Part shown: positions 1-12,059 of the stretch, in pieces
How positions within the stretch are numbered: position 1 is the stretch's first letter
How the letters are laid out: every line of letters begins with the position of its first letter
Assembly (NCBI GenBank): GCA_023078555.1
Contig: CM041204.1
Location: 4,308,430 to 4,372,429, forward strand
Reading direction: 5' to 3'
Length of the DNA stretch: 64,000 nt
From: Ulva prolifera
Lineage: Eukaryota; Chlorophyta; Ulvophyceae; Ulvales; Ulvaceae
Translations under genes and position numbers: made by a program
The notes under the pieces: model-generated
Database searches by the model: none
Told to the model about the DNA's origin: nothing
Seen by the model: only the letters and a program-made list of their open reading frames with translations

Positions 1-1
1 C

Positions 2-1528
2 GGCGCCTGCGACAGCCGCTGCAAGGTCGCCATCTTCATGGGCAAGACCGACCCCGCGGCCCCAAAGCACCGGCAGCAGAGCATGGTCCTCGTGCCGATG
101 AACGCGCCCGGCGTCGAGATCACGCGGCCGATGACCGTGTTTGGCGAGGACGACGCGCCGCACGGCCACGCAGAGATGGAGTTCAACAACGTCCGGTGCG
201 TGCTGCCCGGACGTCCGTGCTGTGCGCTGCGTGCTGTGGGGGCACCCGGCCCTCATGCACGTTGCTGTCGCAGTGGATCTGTCATCAGATCGTCGTCCGG
301 CCGTCCGGGAACATGGCCGAGAGGCAGCCCAGATTGTTTGGACAGAGGGGCATGCTGCACACGTTTGCGTGAAAGCAGTGCTGGTTTGCCGCGCCACCGC
401 CATCAACGCCCTGCTGGTGCGGTCGTTGCACATGTGGCCAATCCATGAGCACGTGCATGTAGAACGCAAATTGCGCCGCCAGGCGCGCTGCTCCTCCAGC
501 ACGCTGCTGATGCATCATGATGCGCTTGTTGTACAATGCAACCGTCCACAACTGTCACGTGGACCTCCGTACGACCGGGACTGCATTTTCCAGTCCTGTT
601 GCGCCCCCTTTTGCCTGCCAGCCGGATCCAGCAGGGCCACACCGCCGTGCCGCTACAGGGTGCCCGTCGGCGACGTCATTCTTGGCGAGGGCCGCGGCTT
701 CGAGATCGCGCAGGGGCGCCTCGGGCCGGGCCGCCTGCACCACTGCATGCGTGCGTGCGGCATCGGCCACACCGCTCTGCAGCTGGCCGCAGCGCGCGTG
801 CAGGGGCGGCAGACCTTCGGCCAGCCGCTGCACAGCAGCCCGCTCGTGCAGGCGCAGCTCGCACACGCATGGCTCCGCCTCCACAGCGCCTGGTGCGTTC
901 CTGCGCATCTGATGCATGTGCCCCCCCCCCCATATGCTGCCATGATCAGGGTTTGCTCAGGAGGAGGGGGCGTTGCACTGTGTGCCGGCCGCTGACATAC
1001 GCCGGGTATGCCTAGTTGTGCGAATCAGCTTGACGGTGTCAGGTGCCCGGGTGCGCGCGCTGAGCGCAGCGCAGCCCCGCCTGTCATGCCCGGGCCGCCT
1101 GCTACATCGCTCCTGCCCCCGCAAACATCCACACCGCCGCCCACCCCAACCATGCAGCGTCCCCACAACAGTTTCTCGAACTCCTGCGCCAGCGGACTCT
1201 CACACCCCGCCTTGCCATGGCGGCTGACGGCTGTGCCCGCCTGCGCAGGCTGGCCGTGCTCCAGGCCGCGCACAGCTTGGATAGAGTGGGCAACAAGGCG
1301 GCGCGCCTCGAGGTGACGGCCGCAAAGGTGCTCACCCCCGCGGCCGTGCTGCACGTCCTCGACACCGCCATCCAGCTGCACGGCGCCGCGGGCGTCAGCC
1401 AGGACACGCCCCTGGCGGAGCTGTACGGCGCGATGCGCACCCTGCGGCTCGCGGACGGCCCGGACGAGGTGCATCTCATGGCGATCGGAGCACAGGTCAT
1501 CAAGCGGGAGGGCCGCAGCAAGCTGTGA
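2..1528 (+). CDS. Acyl-CoA dehydrogenase, ACAD10/11 (IBR3)-like, C-terminal part, peroxisomal
   Basis: The 3' part of a gene that enters from the left edge. Exons 2-195, 659-892 and 1249-1528 join in phase (2, 2, 0) with two GTGCGT donors and give about 235 residues. The first exon shows the middle beta domain ([19 protein letters not shown], then [17 protein letters not shown]). The second begins the C-terminal helical domain ([23 protein letters not shown]), and the third holds [20 protein letters not shown] and [11 protein letters not shown]. This order is that of the FAD-dependent ACAD domain of ACAD11 and plant IBR3, which oxidise acyl-CoA substrates. The protein ends in GRSKL, a canonical PTS1 peroxisomal signal, as in plant IBR3. 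The N-terminal aminoglycoside-phosphotransferase-like domain usual for this subfamily would lie outside the window. Intron 2 carries a C11 tract at 921-931. Family assignment is firm; the exact substrate is not known. Confidence 0.9.
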
Positions 1529-2473
1529 GCTGGCTGCTGTCATGTCGGATGTTGGAGAGGGCATGTGTGTGTCCTGGGCGAAGCTGACCTGCGGTGTGAG
1601 TGTGGGCTGTGCTGAGCCACACATGCGAGCATGTGGTTGGACGTGACGGTCCGCGTGTTCTTTGGGGCTACTGGGATCAGGGTGTATGAGTAATGTGACA
1701 GTGGGATGATATCGAAAAGATGTGCCGCCGACATCTGAGGCAATGGGGGTGGAGGGCCGGGGTCTCAGGACGGGGCGGTCTGTACATTGCCGGGTGACGA
1801 ATGCATGCTGGGACGGCGGGGGATGTGAAGGCTGCACCCGCTCGTGCTGGAGGGTTACATGTGCATAGATGCATTGTGGAGTGCATGCGCCCGGGAGACA
1901 CTGTTGGGGAACAAACAACACCTTCCAGGCGATGACAAGGACTGCAGGTTGAGTTGTAACAAGCAGGTGACACAGAATGAAAAAACACGAATCCTATGAA
2001 AATCTCCGCCCGAGACGATCCCAACCACACTTGACTCAACTGCTGAACGGCCACGCCGCCGCATCAGGTTGGGTTGAGATACAGGGCATGAAAACCATTG
2101 CCTCTCGAAAGGCTGCAGATCGGGCGCCAGCAACGTGGGAAATGGCGACGGTCGCTCCGGCCTAAGCACGAGAATGACAGTAGCACCTGACAACATCTCG
2201 CACTGCCTGCAAGCGTCCATGGCCATTTGAAGCAGTGGCGGGATGTTGTGGCCACGCACCACCATACGATTGCGGTCTTCAAGGCTAGCACACACACCGC
2301 AGATACACGCAGGCCTCTTCTTGCCACCGCAGCGCCTCATGTGATGTGCTCCTCTGCCTCTCAAATGAATGACAAAACTCCATACCACCCAATTGGGGCA
2401 CTATCACATTGCCGGCTGACACAAAGAAGTCAAAACAAACGCTGCCGAGGACTGTAGCGTTGAAATGTGCAAT
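1529..2473. other. Convergent intergenic region
   Basis: This lies between the stops of the ACAD-like gene (+) and the FRA10AC1-like gene (-). It should hold both 3' untranslated regions. I see no open frame with family similarity and no clear repeat. Confidence 0.5.
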
Positions 2474-3844
2474 TCAAACCAGGAGCTCATCAATCCACTT
2501 CTCCACAGCTTCATCTGACACAGATGCCGCTCCTCTACCTTCGCAGGCCTGCCTTTCAGAGGGTGTGGTGCTGGCAGGCTTCTCGCCTTGGGCCTGGCCT
2601 GCACTTGCCTCCGGGCTGTGCCGGCTTCGCTTCCTCCTCCTGCGCGAGCCTGCACAACTTGAAGCGGGTCAGAGTGCGGGCAGCACACACCGGTGCTGGC
2701 CCTCAGCACCGCCTTCCATTCCTTCCTCAAACGAAACATTAATGCGTGCATGTTCACCCTGTACCAAGGCGTGGCAATTCAGATTGAAGCAGCTGAGGGA
2801 GGTGTACCAGGTTTCAGTGCGCATGGGACTTGTTTTTGTGATTGATGATGGAGTTATGCTGCAAACAGCATGTGCATGGATCTACTGGAGAAGCAGCAAT
2901 CCAGATCCATGGCACGGAATGCTCTGCAGCCCTCACAATCATGCAGTCAACAATGATGCGCCTTGATTGTCTCACCAGGAAGCAGTGTGCAGATCATCCA
3001 ATCTACTGTAGTGACTTGCACATTGATGCTGACCAACGGCCACCAGAAGTGAGGGTGCGAGAGCTTTGGTGGGAGAAAGAGCGCATCTCCAAGAGTGCGT
3101 ATGTGTATGTTGTGACTCAGCAGGCACGTTGCTGCATCAGTGATGGACCATGCCTGGTTCCTCCGGTGATGATGCCCGAGCATCTCCCTCGTGTGTGGAC
3201 AACAGCTGGGACAGCTTCTCAAGCTCCTTTGCTTTCTTCCAGTACAGCTTTGGGGCGCATTCCTCACAGACTCGAACCTTGACTAGAGCCTGCAGTGCAG
3301 CTTGGTCAAGTTGGGGAATTCTCTAGCAATGATGCATACAAAAAAGGATGGAGGCCACGTTGACCTTCCGCAGCCTCATGCAGACATTTTTGGCAGCTCT
3401 GCACTCGCCTCCTATATCGAGCAGCCGCACCCTCTTTGATTCACCCTGTTCTTTGTACACGAATGGCACTTCAAAGCTTCGCAGACTCCTGCTCCTCTCA
3501 CATGTTATGGATGCACACTCAAATTGCCCCTTTCCGGATACCACTTCGCCCTCTGTCCGCCATCTCATTCCGACTTTACCTTCCTTGTACCGACCAAGGT
3601 CAACCAGAGCATACTCCTTGACAAGTTTCTTATAATATCGTGCTGCCATACGCTCTTCCCATGAGCAATTGGGTCCCAAATCGTCCCCATCTCCCCTGAT
3701 GAAGCGATGATGGTCCCGAATTGCATCCATGTCAGTCCGTACTGTGGCTGATGCAGCGGGAGCTGCTGGTGCTTGAGAGTGTTGATGGAATTGCATGATG
3801 AAATCATGGCGTTGCCATGGAAGCATATCTTCCATGTCTCTGCA
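2474..3844 (-). CDS. FRA10AC1-like nuclear protein (5' end unresolved)
   Basis: The exon 3844-3431 starts after a TTGCAG acceptor. It encodes QRHDFIMQFHQHS, then DMDAIRDHHRFI, then WEERMAARYYKKLVKEYAL, then KVGMRWRTEGEVVSGKGQFE and VYKEQGESKR. It splices in phase 0 (GTGCGG donor) to an exon beginning at 3289 with ALVKVRVCEECAPKLYWKKA. This order, including the GKGQF strand and the VC-x2-C element, is that of FRA10AC1, a conserved protein associated with the spliceosome in animals and plants. The last exon probably runs from about 2639 to 2474 and ends DEAVEKWIDELLV, similar to the acidic tail of the family. Its junction with the previous exon could use a GTTGTC or GTCCAC donor near 3210, which I cannot decide. 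The first coding exon must lie upstream of 3844 and was not located. Confidence 0.75.
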
Positions 3845-4560
3845 ACAGAAAATATGCGTGTCTATATCGAACAGATCATTGGGTGATCCAGGTTCAGGCT
3901 CAGGCTCGTGAACTGTCTACCATCTCAGTTGTGGTCATTGGTATGCTCCAGTAGATGTGCAGGTGAACGGAGACGGACCGACTCATCACACCAGTCCTTC
4001 CACTCGTCGGGCTACCGTGATCTCATCTTAGTTAAAACCATGATATTAACGATTCTTTATCATGATGCCTTGCGCTGCACCTACCAGACGGCGGTACCCC
4101 GCCCGCAAGACAAGGGGGCACAGCATGCAACCGGTCCCAGGAAGGCATCGCCACCACCGGTACACTCATTTTCAAGACATTTCACGCGCGAGGCCACCAC
4201 AAGTACATGCGGTTGCAAGTAGGGCCTAACGTGTTCCAGCGGGCAACGCAATGCATGTAAGACCTACACATGCCAACCTTTCTGATGCACCGTAGTCAGG
4301 CAATGAATAGGTCCTGGGGCGTTGATATCCGCAATTCATGATGACTTCATATAATGTTGGTGTACGGTAACTTGCAGGAGTGACAAGCCGAAGTTTACCC
4401 AGAGTGCGTGTGAAACAAACTTGAATTGCTGTGTAGCGAAGCCAAGCACACAGGCAGACTGCATCTGTGCCAGCACACACCACCGTTCTTTAAAAGCTCA
4501 CACGCGTGAGCAACACGCCTCGTCACGCCACGCACACGAAAAACAGAGAAACCTGCATGT
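3845..4560. other. Gap between the FRA10AC1-like gene and eEF2
   Basis: This tandem interval on the minus strand contains the eEF2 3' untranslated region. It probably also holds the unlocated first exon and promoter of the FRA10AC1-like gene. No further gene is recognised. Confidence 0.4.
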
Positions 4561-7500
4561 CTACAACTTGTCCTCGTACTCGCTGATCGCCGGGATCTCA
4601 TCCTTGACACCCTTGCGCTTGCGGATCGCCTTCACAAGCTCGTTCGTGCGCGAGCCAGACGTCAGCGGGTTGTCAGGCATGGTGTCCCAATGGTCAAACA
4701 TCATCGTCGGGAACGCCTGGCCTGACGTTGCAGCGCGCAGGTCTCCAGTGAAACCGAACGACTCCGACACAGGGAGGTGCGCCTTGACGTTCACGAGCGG
4801 GGTGCCCACGCGGGGCACCTCCTCCGCGACAGTGCCGCGCTTTAGCGAGATCGTTGAGTAGATTCCGCTCACCGCGGCCTGCGGGCACGTGATCTCCACC
4901 AGGAACATCGGCTCGAGCATGCGCGGTTGCGCGCACAGCATCGCGGCGTAGATCGCACGGCGGCAGGTCGGGATGATCTGGCCACCGCCGCGGTGAATCG
5001 CGTCAGCGTGCAGCACAACATCCATCACCTCAAACGCGCAGCCGCGCATGTTCTCCTCCGACAGCGGGCCCTCCTTCGACGCCCACTGGAACGCAGCCAC
5101 GCATGAGTCCTTGATCTCGCTCAGGTACTGCACCGCCTTGGTCGCGTCGAGCAGCAGGTTCGGGCCCATTGTGTCCGGGCCAAAGCACCAGATCTTCTTC
5201 GTGAGGTCCTTATCCCAGCCAAAGTCGTCGACAAGCTTCTTGCCGCGGATCTTGATGTCGTCCTGCGGCCCGATGTCACCCTCATCGATCTTCTCGGCGA
5301 GGCCCTCCTCGAGCGGCCGGGACTCGATGTAGAGGCGGTTGTGCTTGTTGGGGGACTTGGACATGCACGTGTGGTCGGAGCGGTCCGTGACGGTCTCGCG
5401 GTACGACACGACGGGGTCGGAGACGTTGAGCGGCGCGCCGCCCATGTACTCGTCGCGGAGGTCGTTCATGCAGATCTCGAGATGCAGCTCGCCGGCGCCG
5501 GCGACGATGTGCTCGCCGGTCTCCTCCATCGTGCACTGGACCATCGGGTCAGACTTGCTGAGGCGCTTGAGGCCCTCGACGAGCTTCGGGAGGTCGGTCG
5601 CGATCTTCGGGGACACCGCGACACGCACGACAGGCGACACGGAGAACTTCATCGCCTTGATCGGGAAGGCGTCTGTCGCGGAGTGGTCAGTGAGGGTCGC
5701 GTTCTTCTGGATGAACTGGTCAAGGCCGACGAGAGCGACGGTGTTGCCACAGGGCACGTCCTCGACGGCTTCCTGCTTGCGGCCCATGCACAGCACAGTG
5801 CGCTGCACGGACTTCATGTGCAGATCCTTCTTCTCACCCGGCACGTAGTTGGCGCCCATGATGCGGACCTGCATGAACTCCCGGACCATCAGCCACACAT
5901 ACGTTTGCCGCAGACTCGTGCATATGCGTGGATCGGTACAGTGACTCACCAGGAACAACAGGGGCGCTGTGGCCGGCAGTTCACACGACACTGCCGCTTC
6001 CTGGTCTACAGAATCTGGCGAGTTTTGCCCAATCGCATGTGCCCAGGTGAGTCGGGCTGGGGAAGGTCCAGGTACAGGTGGACAGGACGCTCACCTTGTG
6101 GCCTGTGGCGATCTTGCCTGAGAAGACGCGGCCAAAGGCGAAGAAGCGGCCCTTATCAGAGGAGGGAATCATCTTGGAGACGTACATCATGAGGGGGCCC
6201 TCGGGGTCACAGTTCATCATGGCCTTGGCGTACTGGTCATCCAGGGGGCCCTCATACAGGGTAGCATACCGGTACCTCTGGGCTTGCGCTGGGGAGGGCA
6301 GGTAGTAGATCATCATCTCCAGCAGGGCCTCATGAGCAGGCAGCCAGGACTGCACAGCCAGCAATCGCTTACAGGCACGAGTGGGGGCCAAATGTAGCAG
6401 GGCTGCAGTGGAATGTATTGGCAACACAGGCCTGGCTTGTATGAAAGCACACTCACAACCGTATCGAAAGAATGCGGAGGGGTGACAGGGACTAACAGAT
6501 AGCGGAAGGAGCGTGCCTGCATGACACGCTTCATCAGCGGCTTGGCCGTGAGTTCCTTGTCATGGCTGGAAAGGCGGGATGAGATGCCAAGCTTGTCGCA
6601 CATGGCAAAGAGCTTGTCCTTCTGGTCGTTCATTGCAGCCTGGATGATGTTGTAGATGGGCTCATAGATGAATTTGACGAAACCGCGGACGTTGGTGTTG
6701 GTCTTCGACTTCTGCCACTTGTTGGTCTCCTTGTCCAGGAAGTGCTCTCCCCACAGGCGGTCAAGCCACTTCTCGTACGGAGTGGACGTCTTCGACGCAT
6801 ACGTCTTTGCGAACTGCGGGATAGAGAAGGCCCATGCATGGAGCCCAGCAGAGAAGCACACAGTTCCCTGCACGCAGAGCCGTTGTGACTCGGCTCGTCA
6901 GGGATGACAACACCGCGGACACACAGCCCTCCGACCCTAGTGGAAGTTAATCGGTGAAGAGTTGTGCAGTGGCCTACCTTCTCAGGGTACATCGCACAGT
7001 CACCCATGGCACCATCGTCCTGGAATGTGGCGACAGTCACGTTGGCGTTCTCAATGGCATTCTTGTAGTTCTCAAATGCCTCCTCACCATCCTGCTGAAG
7101 CTCGAGGAAGCAGCGGTCAAGCTTGTTAACAGTCAGGACAGGCCTGATGCGCTCAGCGAGAGCCTGGCGCAGCACAGTCTCGGTCTGGACAGACACGCCC
7201 TCAATGCAATCAACGACCACAAGAGCGCCATCCGTGATACGGAGGGCAGCAGTGACCTCAGAAGAGAAGTCAACGTGGCCTGGAGAATCAATTAGGTTGA
7301 TGATGTACTCATTGCCGTCTCGCTTACCCGTGAAACGATCGAGAGCTTCCTCGGACATCTCATAGTACAGCGAGATACCGGTCGACTTGATCGTGATACC
7401 GCGCTCCGCTTCATCAGCTCGCGTGTCCGTCAGACGAACATCACCCGCCTGCACACCGCAGCGGTCCGTAAAATGGGCATCACGAAAGCGGCCGAGGCAG

Positions 7501-7911
7501 CAAAAGCTAGCCTCCACAGCGTTCGAACCAGAATCGCCTGTCGAAGAAAGACCTCAGAAGTCAAAATTAGCTAATGATGAGGCAGCGCACGTTCTCGATC
7601 GCGATAATGCCGGCCGCCGCGACCAAGGAATCCGTGAGAGTGGACTTTCCTGCAGATACAAACTAAATTGTGACACCTCAGGCCCAGATACAATTCCAAA
7701 ATCCATCACACTGATATGGACAGCTCATTCACGGGTGCGAGTCGTCTAGACATCGCCAAAAGCAAGGCACGTGGACTGCGGCTGAGCAATAAAGCCGCAA
7801 GAAGCCGCTGCAATGCTCACCGTGGTCAACGTGCGCAATGACGGACATATTACGGATGTTCTCCTGTTTGTCCATCAGCTTGCGCAGCTGATCGATGGTA
7901 AACTTCACCAT
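4561..7911 (-). CDS. Translation elongation factor 2 (eEF2)
   Basis: Six exons (7911-7821, 7649-7591, 7448-6978, 6867-6517, 6349-6095, 5868-4561) join in phase to 844 residues, the usual eEF2 length. This cytosolic GTPase drives ribosomal translocation. Visible motifs are the start [14 protein letters not shown], the G1 P-loop AHVDHGKST split across intron 1, switch sequence [18 protein letters not shown]3 DSPGHVDF, G4 NKLD, and [16 protein letters not shown], whose histidine is the diphthamide site. The C-terminus is EYEDKL. The start is fixed by the conserved N-terminus. Intron 4 (6516-6350) begins with GC rather than GT: the frame needs CAG followed directly by TCC TGG, and only a GCACGC donor fits. 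Other donors are GTGAGC, GTGCGC, GTAGGC and GTGAGC. Confidence 0.97.
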
Positions 7912-8165
7912 GGTTGCTAGCGCTTTCGGAGAAGCAAGCAACAGTCAGATGGGTTCCGTCACGCAGAGGAAACTCCCCAGAGAAAAGAAAGCTCTAGTGC
8001 CTGTGCAATATTATATGCGGGTGCGTACGACAGCAGCACAGCGTCTTGATAACGCGCTCGGATGCGGCCAGAAACCGCGCATAGTCATGATGCATGGCCA
8101 CGTCCGTGGGACATTCAACTGCACCTGGCTTGAGCCCCCTGCCATATGCCGCCTTCACAAAGATC

Positions 8166-8864
8166 ATGAAGTTCTTTAGCCAAAGTTCCCACGAATCCGT
8201 ATTTGGGCTGTGCGACAGGGACGGTGCTTGCAGGTCTAGGAATATCTTGGCCGTGTGCCGTTCAGGTCAGCTTCGTGTGAGCGCAGCTATGAGTTGCCAT
8301 AATGTGAACAGGTACAGGGCTCAATCTGTGGTGGTAAATTCATCAGCTTGCCAGAAATGGGTTCCCGGGTTCCGGAAATGTCCTGTCCTTATTCTGAATC
8401 TGTTCAGCCGCTCCAAGCTCAGGCCATGTACCCAGGAAGCATGTGCTGTGCCGTCGAGCTCAAGTGATGGCCCCCGGATGTATGATTCGGTTCATTTCTA
8501 TTTTGCGATTGTATTAAACTGCGGGAAGACCATGCTGTGGGAAGACCAGACTGTGCCTGTGTGCAGGCCAGCCGAAGGCCCCACATCCCGTCTCAGGTAC
8601 ATCTGGCGAATGCTTTCGCAAAGTATAGCTATGCATGTCTCATACGCGCTCCGCTTGTGGCAGAAGGCATGGCGAAGTATGGACAAAACAACGTTGTCTA
8701 TTGGACACTGGCGTCTTGAATTGCCCCGACTACACACAGCCGGACCGCGCAGCGTGTTCGGGTACCTTGTCTTGGGTGCCTGTGTCATTGCTGTTCTCTT
8801 CGCCCTGATGGATCAAGCACGTGCGCTGACCAATGCTATCATTAGGTGGCAGCTTGATCGATGA
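8166..8864 (+). CDS. Possible membrane protein, unidentified
   Basis: An open frame starts at an ATG (MKFFSQSSHESVFGLCDR) and stays open to TGA at 8864. The last 90 codons look most protein-like. They contain basic-aromatic helices (RLRYIWRMLSQS, ALRLWQKAWRS) followed by one strongly hydrophobic segment (VFGYLVLGACVIAVLFAL) and a short polar tail. A TGCAG acceptor precedes this part at 8566, so the true gene may be spliced rather than a single frame. I recognise no family. It lies upstream of eEF2 in the opposite orientation, so the two could share a promoter region of about 250 bases. This is a hypothesis only. Confidence 0.25.
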   Translation: MKFFSQSSHESVFGLCDRDGACRSRNILAVCRSGQLRVSAAMSCHNVNRYRAQSVVVNSSACQKWVPGFRKCPVLILNLFSRSKLRPCTQEACAVPSSSSDGPRMYDSVHFYFAIVLNCGKTMLWEDQTVPVCRPAEGPTSRLRYIWRMLSQSIAMHVSYALRLWQKAWRSMDKTTLSIGHWRLELPRLHTAGPRSVFGYLVLGACVIAVLFALMDQARALTNAIIRWQLDR

Positions 8865-10829
8865 TACTCCATCAACTTGGCAAGCAAGGGACAGAGGCGC
8901 AGTCACACACTGCCCAAGCGCTACACTGGTGCGTCACAGTGGTCAGCACAGAAGTTTACGATTGCATGACACCATACTGTGGCAAACATTAAATCACCAT
9001 CATATCAAACACAACCCGTTCAGGTCTGCTATGCCAGCATTGTGCATCATCCTACGAATTCAGGATAGGTGTCCATGATCATGAGCAAAAAAAGGCAGCA
9101 ACCAGTATGCATCAGGCACAGTGGCGGGTCTCAAGATTGACTTCAGCTTGACCTGGTGCGATTCGATTGACCCGTGCATTGAGGGTGCCTACCAGCACAT
9201 TTATGCTGTTGTTTGTACTGGTGTCCGACGCATGAACATCTCATCGACCTGCAGGGTTCTCGTGTGGTGCAGTCGAACATTGTCTGATGTCCAGCCTTGC
9301 CTGACAATCTCATGTGCTGCCCCTGATGCTGTCCGTCATGCAGTGTTGTGCAAGACATTTGAGTACAAGGGTCTTCAATACCGCCTGATGTCAGATTAAT
9401 AATCACTACAACTAGTGTAAGATTTTTGCATGTAGGTTCGTGACCAGTCCAAAGAGTAGTCTTGGTTCTGATGCCCAGGACGGGATGTTGAGGATGTTCC
9501 TGCACAATGAACCCGAATAGTGCAAACCCCTCTTCAAGAATGCTCTTGCAGTGTAATGACAGGCTGCTGCGGCCAACAGTGGTCAGAGTGTGCCACACAC
9601 GTTCCATTCCTGCACACATGGTGTCTGGTGTGCAGTGCTCATGACTCACGACTCGAGTCATGAGCACTGGTGAAACCAGGTGTTTTGTGGTTCTTCTCAC
9701 TGCATATTCTTAGAGCAAGATCGGCTAGGCACATGAAGTGGACCATCACATGCACAAACAGATGCCACTCATCTCGCGCTTGGGTGGGCGTTTGATGCCA
9801 GTTGTATGCCGACACCAACCTTTTGTACAAGACCCTGAAGCATCAAAGCAGCATGGTTATGTCACGCTTTGAACCACTGCTTTGTTGTCAAATCAATGGA
9901 TATGGAGGAACGAGGAAACGGAAAAACCTCCATCCCACCAACAACAGCTTAAACCAGGATGCAAAAAAGCGTGTTGTTAGTGACTCTCACCAGATAACGT
10001 TGATTCATGATGGCACCTGCCTTATGTCTTGGACAACTTGGTGCAGCAGTGGCGCTTGCCTTTGCAGGTACTGTTTTTTGTATGCTGTACAGTGTCGGCT
10101 GTGAATCAGTGGCCTTCACGTGACCCAGGGCGTTTTATTGCTCTCCACTGCGGTACAGAAGATTGAAGTCATGCTCGACTTAGTTTTTTAAAGGAATCTA
10201 ATGTAAGCAGAAGGCATTTTATAAGTTAATGTTGGCATACATCAGCAGTTCGTCTTCTATCTGCATTTGAGGACATTTTTCTCATGAGCAAGAGTAGCTA
10301 TAAATGTCTTGAGATTGCACAGTTGGGATGCATTCACAGTAATTTCTATCAGTGCCCACACCTCCAGTGCCACTTCGATCCAGCAGTGTGCAAATGAATT
10401 GGTGAGTCTGAAGAGGCTGGCATGAGCCAGACCCACGGGGGGTACCAGTGCAACGACTCAAACAGCATGACAGCCCCACCAGCAGCCGCAGCGGTGTGCC
10501 GGGCAATCCCATGTCCAGCATGCAAGCATTCCGGCACTTAAAACTTATGCAGGGAGGTGCTGCCATCAGCTGCATGCGCTGCAGCGCCCTGTCGCCCTGC
10601 GACTACTGCAGCATTGGGTGAAATAAGCCCCAGCGTCTCTTAAACGCCTGATACCTTCTTACACTGCGAGGCTTAACAGCTTCGTGAGGCGTTCACGCTG
10701 CATATCATAAAAAACAAGTACTCATATTGGCTGTTGTCAATATGTGCAGAATGATGGGGGTCATTTGTTTCGCAAAGGCGCTGCTTCACATCAATGGGTG
10801 TCCTTGCCCCCTTGTCAGCTACGGCCGCA
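8865..10829. other. Gene-poor stretch
   Basis: Several short open frames occur here, but none shows family similarity, a convincing transit peptide or an in-phase exon chain. The perfect hairpin at 9634-9668 is the only distinct structure seen. The right end should contain the 3' untranslated region of the RPC9-like gene. Confidence 0.4.
9634..9668. repeat. Perfect 14-bp inverted repeat with 7-nt loop
   Basis: The left arm AGTGCTCATGACTC (9634-9647) and its exact reverse complement (9655-9668) flank a 7-base loop. No recognised gene overlaps it. It could be a hairpin in a transcript, a transposon end or a protein-binding palindrome. Confidence 0.8.
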
Positions 10830-12038
10830 TCAGACATCTCCTGTGCGGTGAGCCTCCATCTCTTCAATCAGCACTCGAATGGCATCTTCATCTTCAAAAG
10901 GGCTGGTCGTGGGGTGGCGCTGGGGCTGCAAAGAGCACCAAATGACGTGAGCCCAATGCCATTGGTGCGATTCTGGGTGGAGGCATGGGCACAAGCATGG
11001 CAGAGGCTGCTCATGTGCTGCAACGTCGTTGCATGCATGCCCAAAACACCATCGGGGTCACAGCTGCAAGCTTCACTCAAGGTGCGCACGGTGATTTGTA
11101 CACATTCATCAGTGCTTGTCCGACGACGGGGCCGTTGGCTAACGCAAACAGGCATCGATGCCTTCGACAGCTTACAACAAAGCTTGCACAAGCACACACT
11201 TTGCTCTTGCTTAAATGTACTTGTGGATGAGCAGCTGCCAACGGGGCCAACTCCGGCACATGCTGTCACCAACATGAGCTGTTGAGTCATGCAAGGCTTC
11301 TGCAACGACCTCAGGTCGTCATTTCAGGTGCTGCAGTTTCGTGGTGTTGTAGGAGAGAGCGCACATCTAGTTCTGGCACGAGATGCACGAGTTCATCTGG
11401 CGTCTCAGGACTCAGGTTCATGATCAGGCCCCAGTAGTAAGGATGCCTGATGGCTGCTGCAACACGCTGGCGGACAATCTTCTCTGATGCTTCAGTTCGC
11501 CTGGGTGCGAAAGTAGTGCAATAGTCGTACACTTGATGCACATCATTGTGCACAAAAGAACCTGAACGCCAAGTCGGACAATCGCGGGTGTAGCTGTGGC
11601 GGGCTTTGACTTGATTGCTGACACTCACCAACGCGCATGGAAGCTTGATGAGGCAGAAGGAGAGACACTGACAGAATCATTGCTTACCTTTTGAAGTTGC
11701 TGATTGTTTGAAGTCGGCCAGAAACTGACCCACTTCAGTAATTGTGATCACTTTTGCGCTGACAAATGCTGCACACCACTGGGAAGCGTTTCATCAAGAG
11801 AACCACAGCTGTGGCAACCGCAATGTGTCAGGTTTAGATACGAAACATCACTTACGCTCATGCAGGTACACATACCAGACTTGGTGACTTTCTCGACCTG
11901 GGAGTGTGGGACTGGAAGAACGTGCTGATCCAGGTGGAGATCAGAACCGCCCACTGCTACAGGAGCGATTGCACCATCCACGACGTCTTCATCAGCTATT
12001 TGTTGCGCTTCTATATGATCTTCCCCATCTACTTCCAT
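10830..12038 (-). CDS. RNA polymerase subunit of the Rpb4/RPC9 family (5' end unresolved)
   Basis: Three exons join in phase. 11768-11688 encodes KVITITEVGQFLADF. 11561-11365 encodes VHQVYDYCTTFAPRRT, then IVRQRVAAAIRHP and MNLSPETPDELVHLVPELD. 10925-10830 encodes SPFEDEDAIRVLIEEMEAHR and a stop. The layout (an N-terminal EV-x-FL helix, a V-Y-D-Y helix, then NL-x-P-x-T with a short acidic helix) matches the HRDC-like fold of Rpb4 and of the Pol III subunit RPC9/CRCP. VYDY and the EV-x-FL helix favour RPC9; the PETPDELVHLVPEL segment also resembles Rpb4. Both dock with an Rpb7-like partner to form the polymerase stalk. The first exon must end in phase 1. An ATG at 12038 opens an acidic frame that could supply it, but I could not fix that splice. 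Confidence 0.6.
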
Positions 12039-12059
12039 GCCTGTGATCTTTCGGGCCAA

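Noticed and set aside
3137-3139. TGA read directly after exon 3289 as the end of the FRA10AC1-like protein
   Set aside because: A downstream exon with the family's typical acidic tail (DEAVEKWIDELLV) joins in phase through a nearby donor, so this stop is more likely intronic.
5341-6192. Long plus-strand frames inside eEF2
   Set aside because: These are shadows produced by the codon bias of the eEF2 gene on the other strand.
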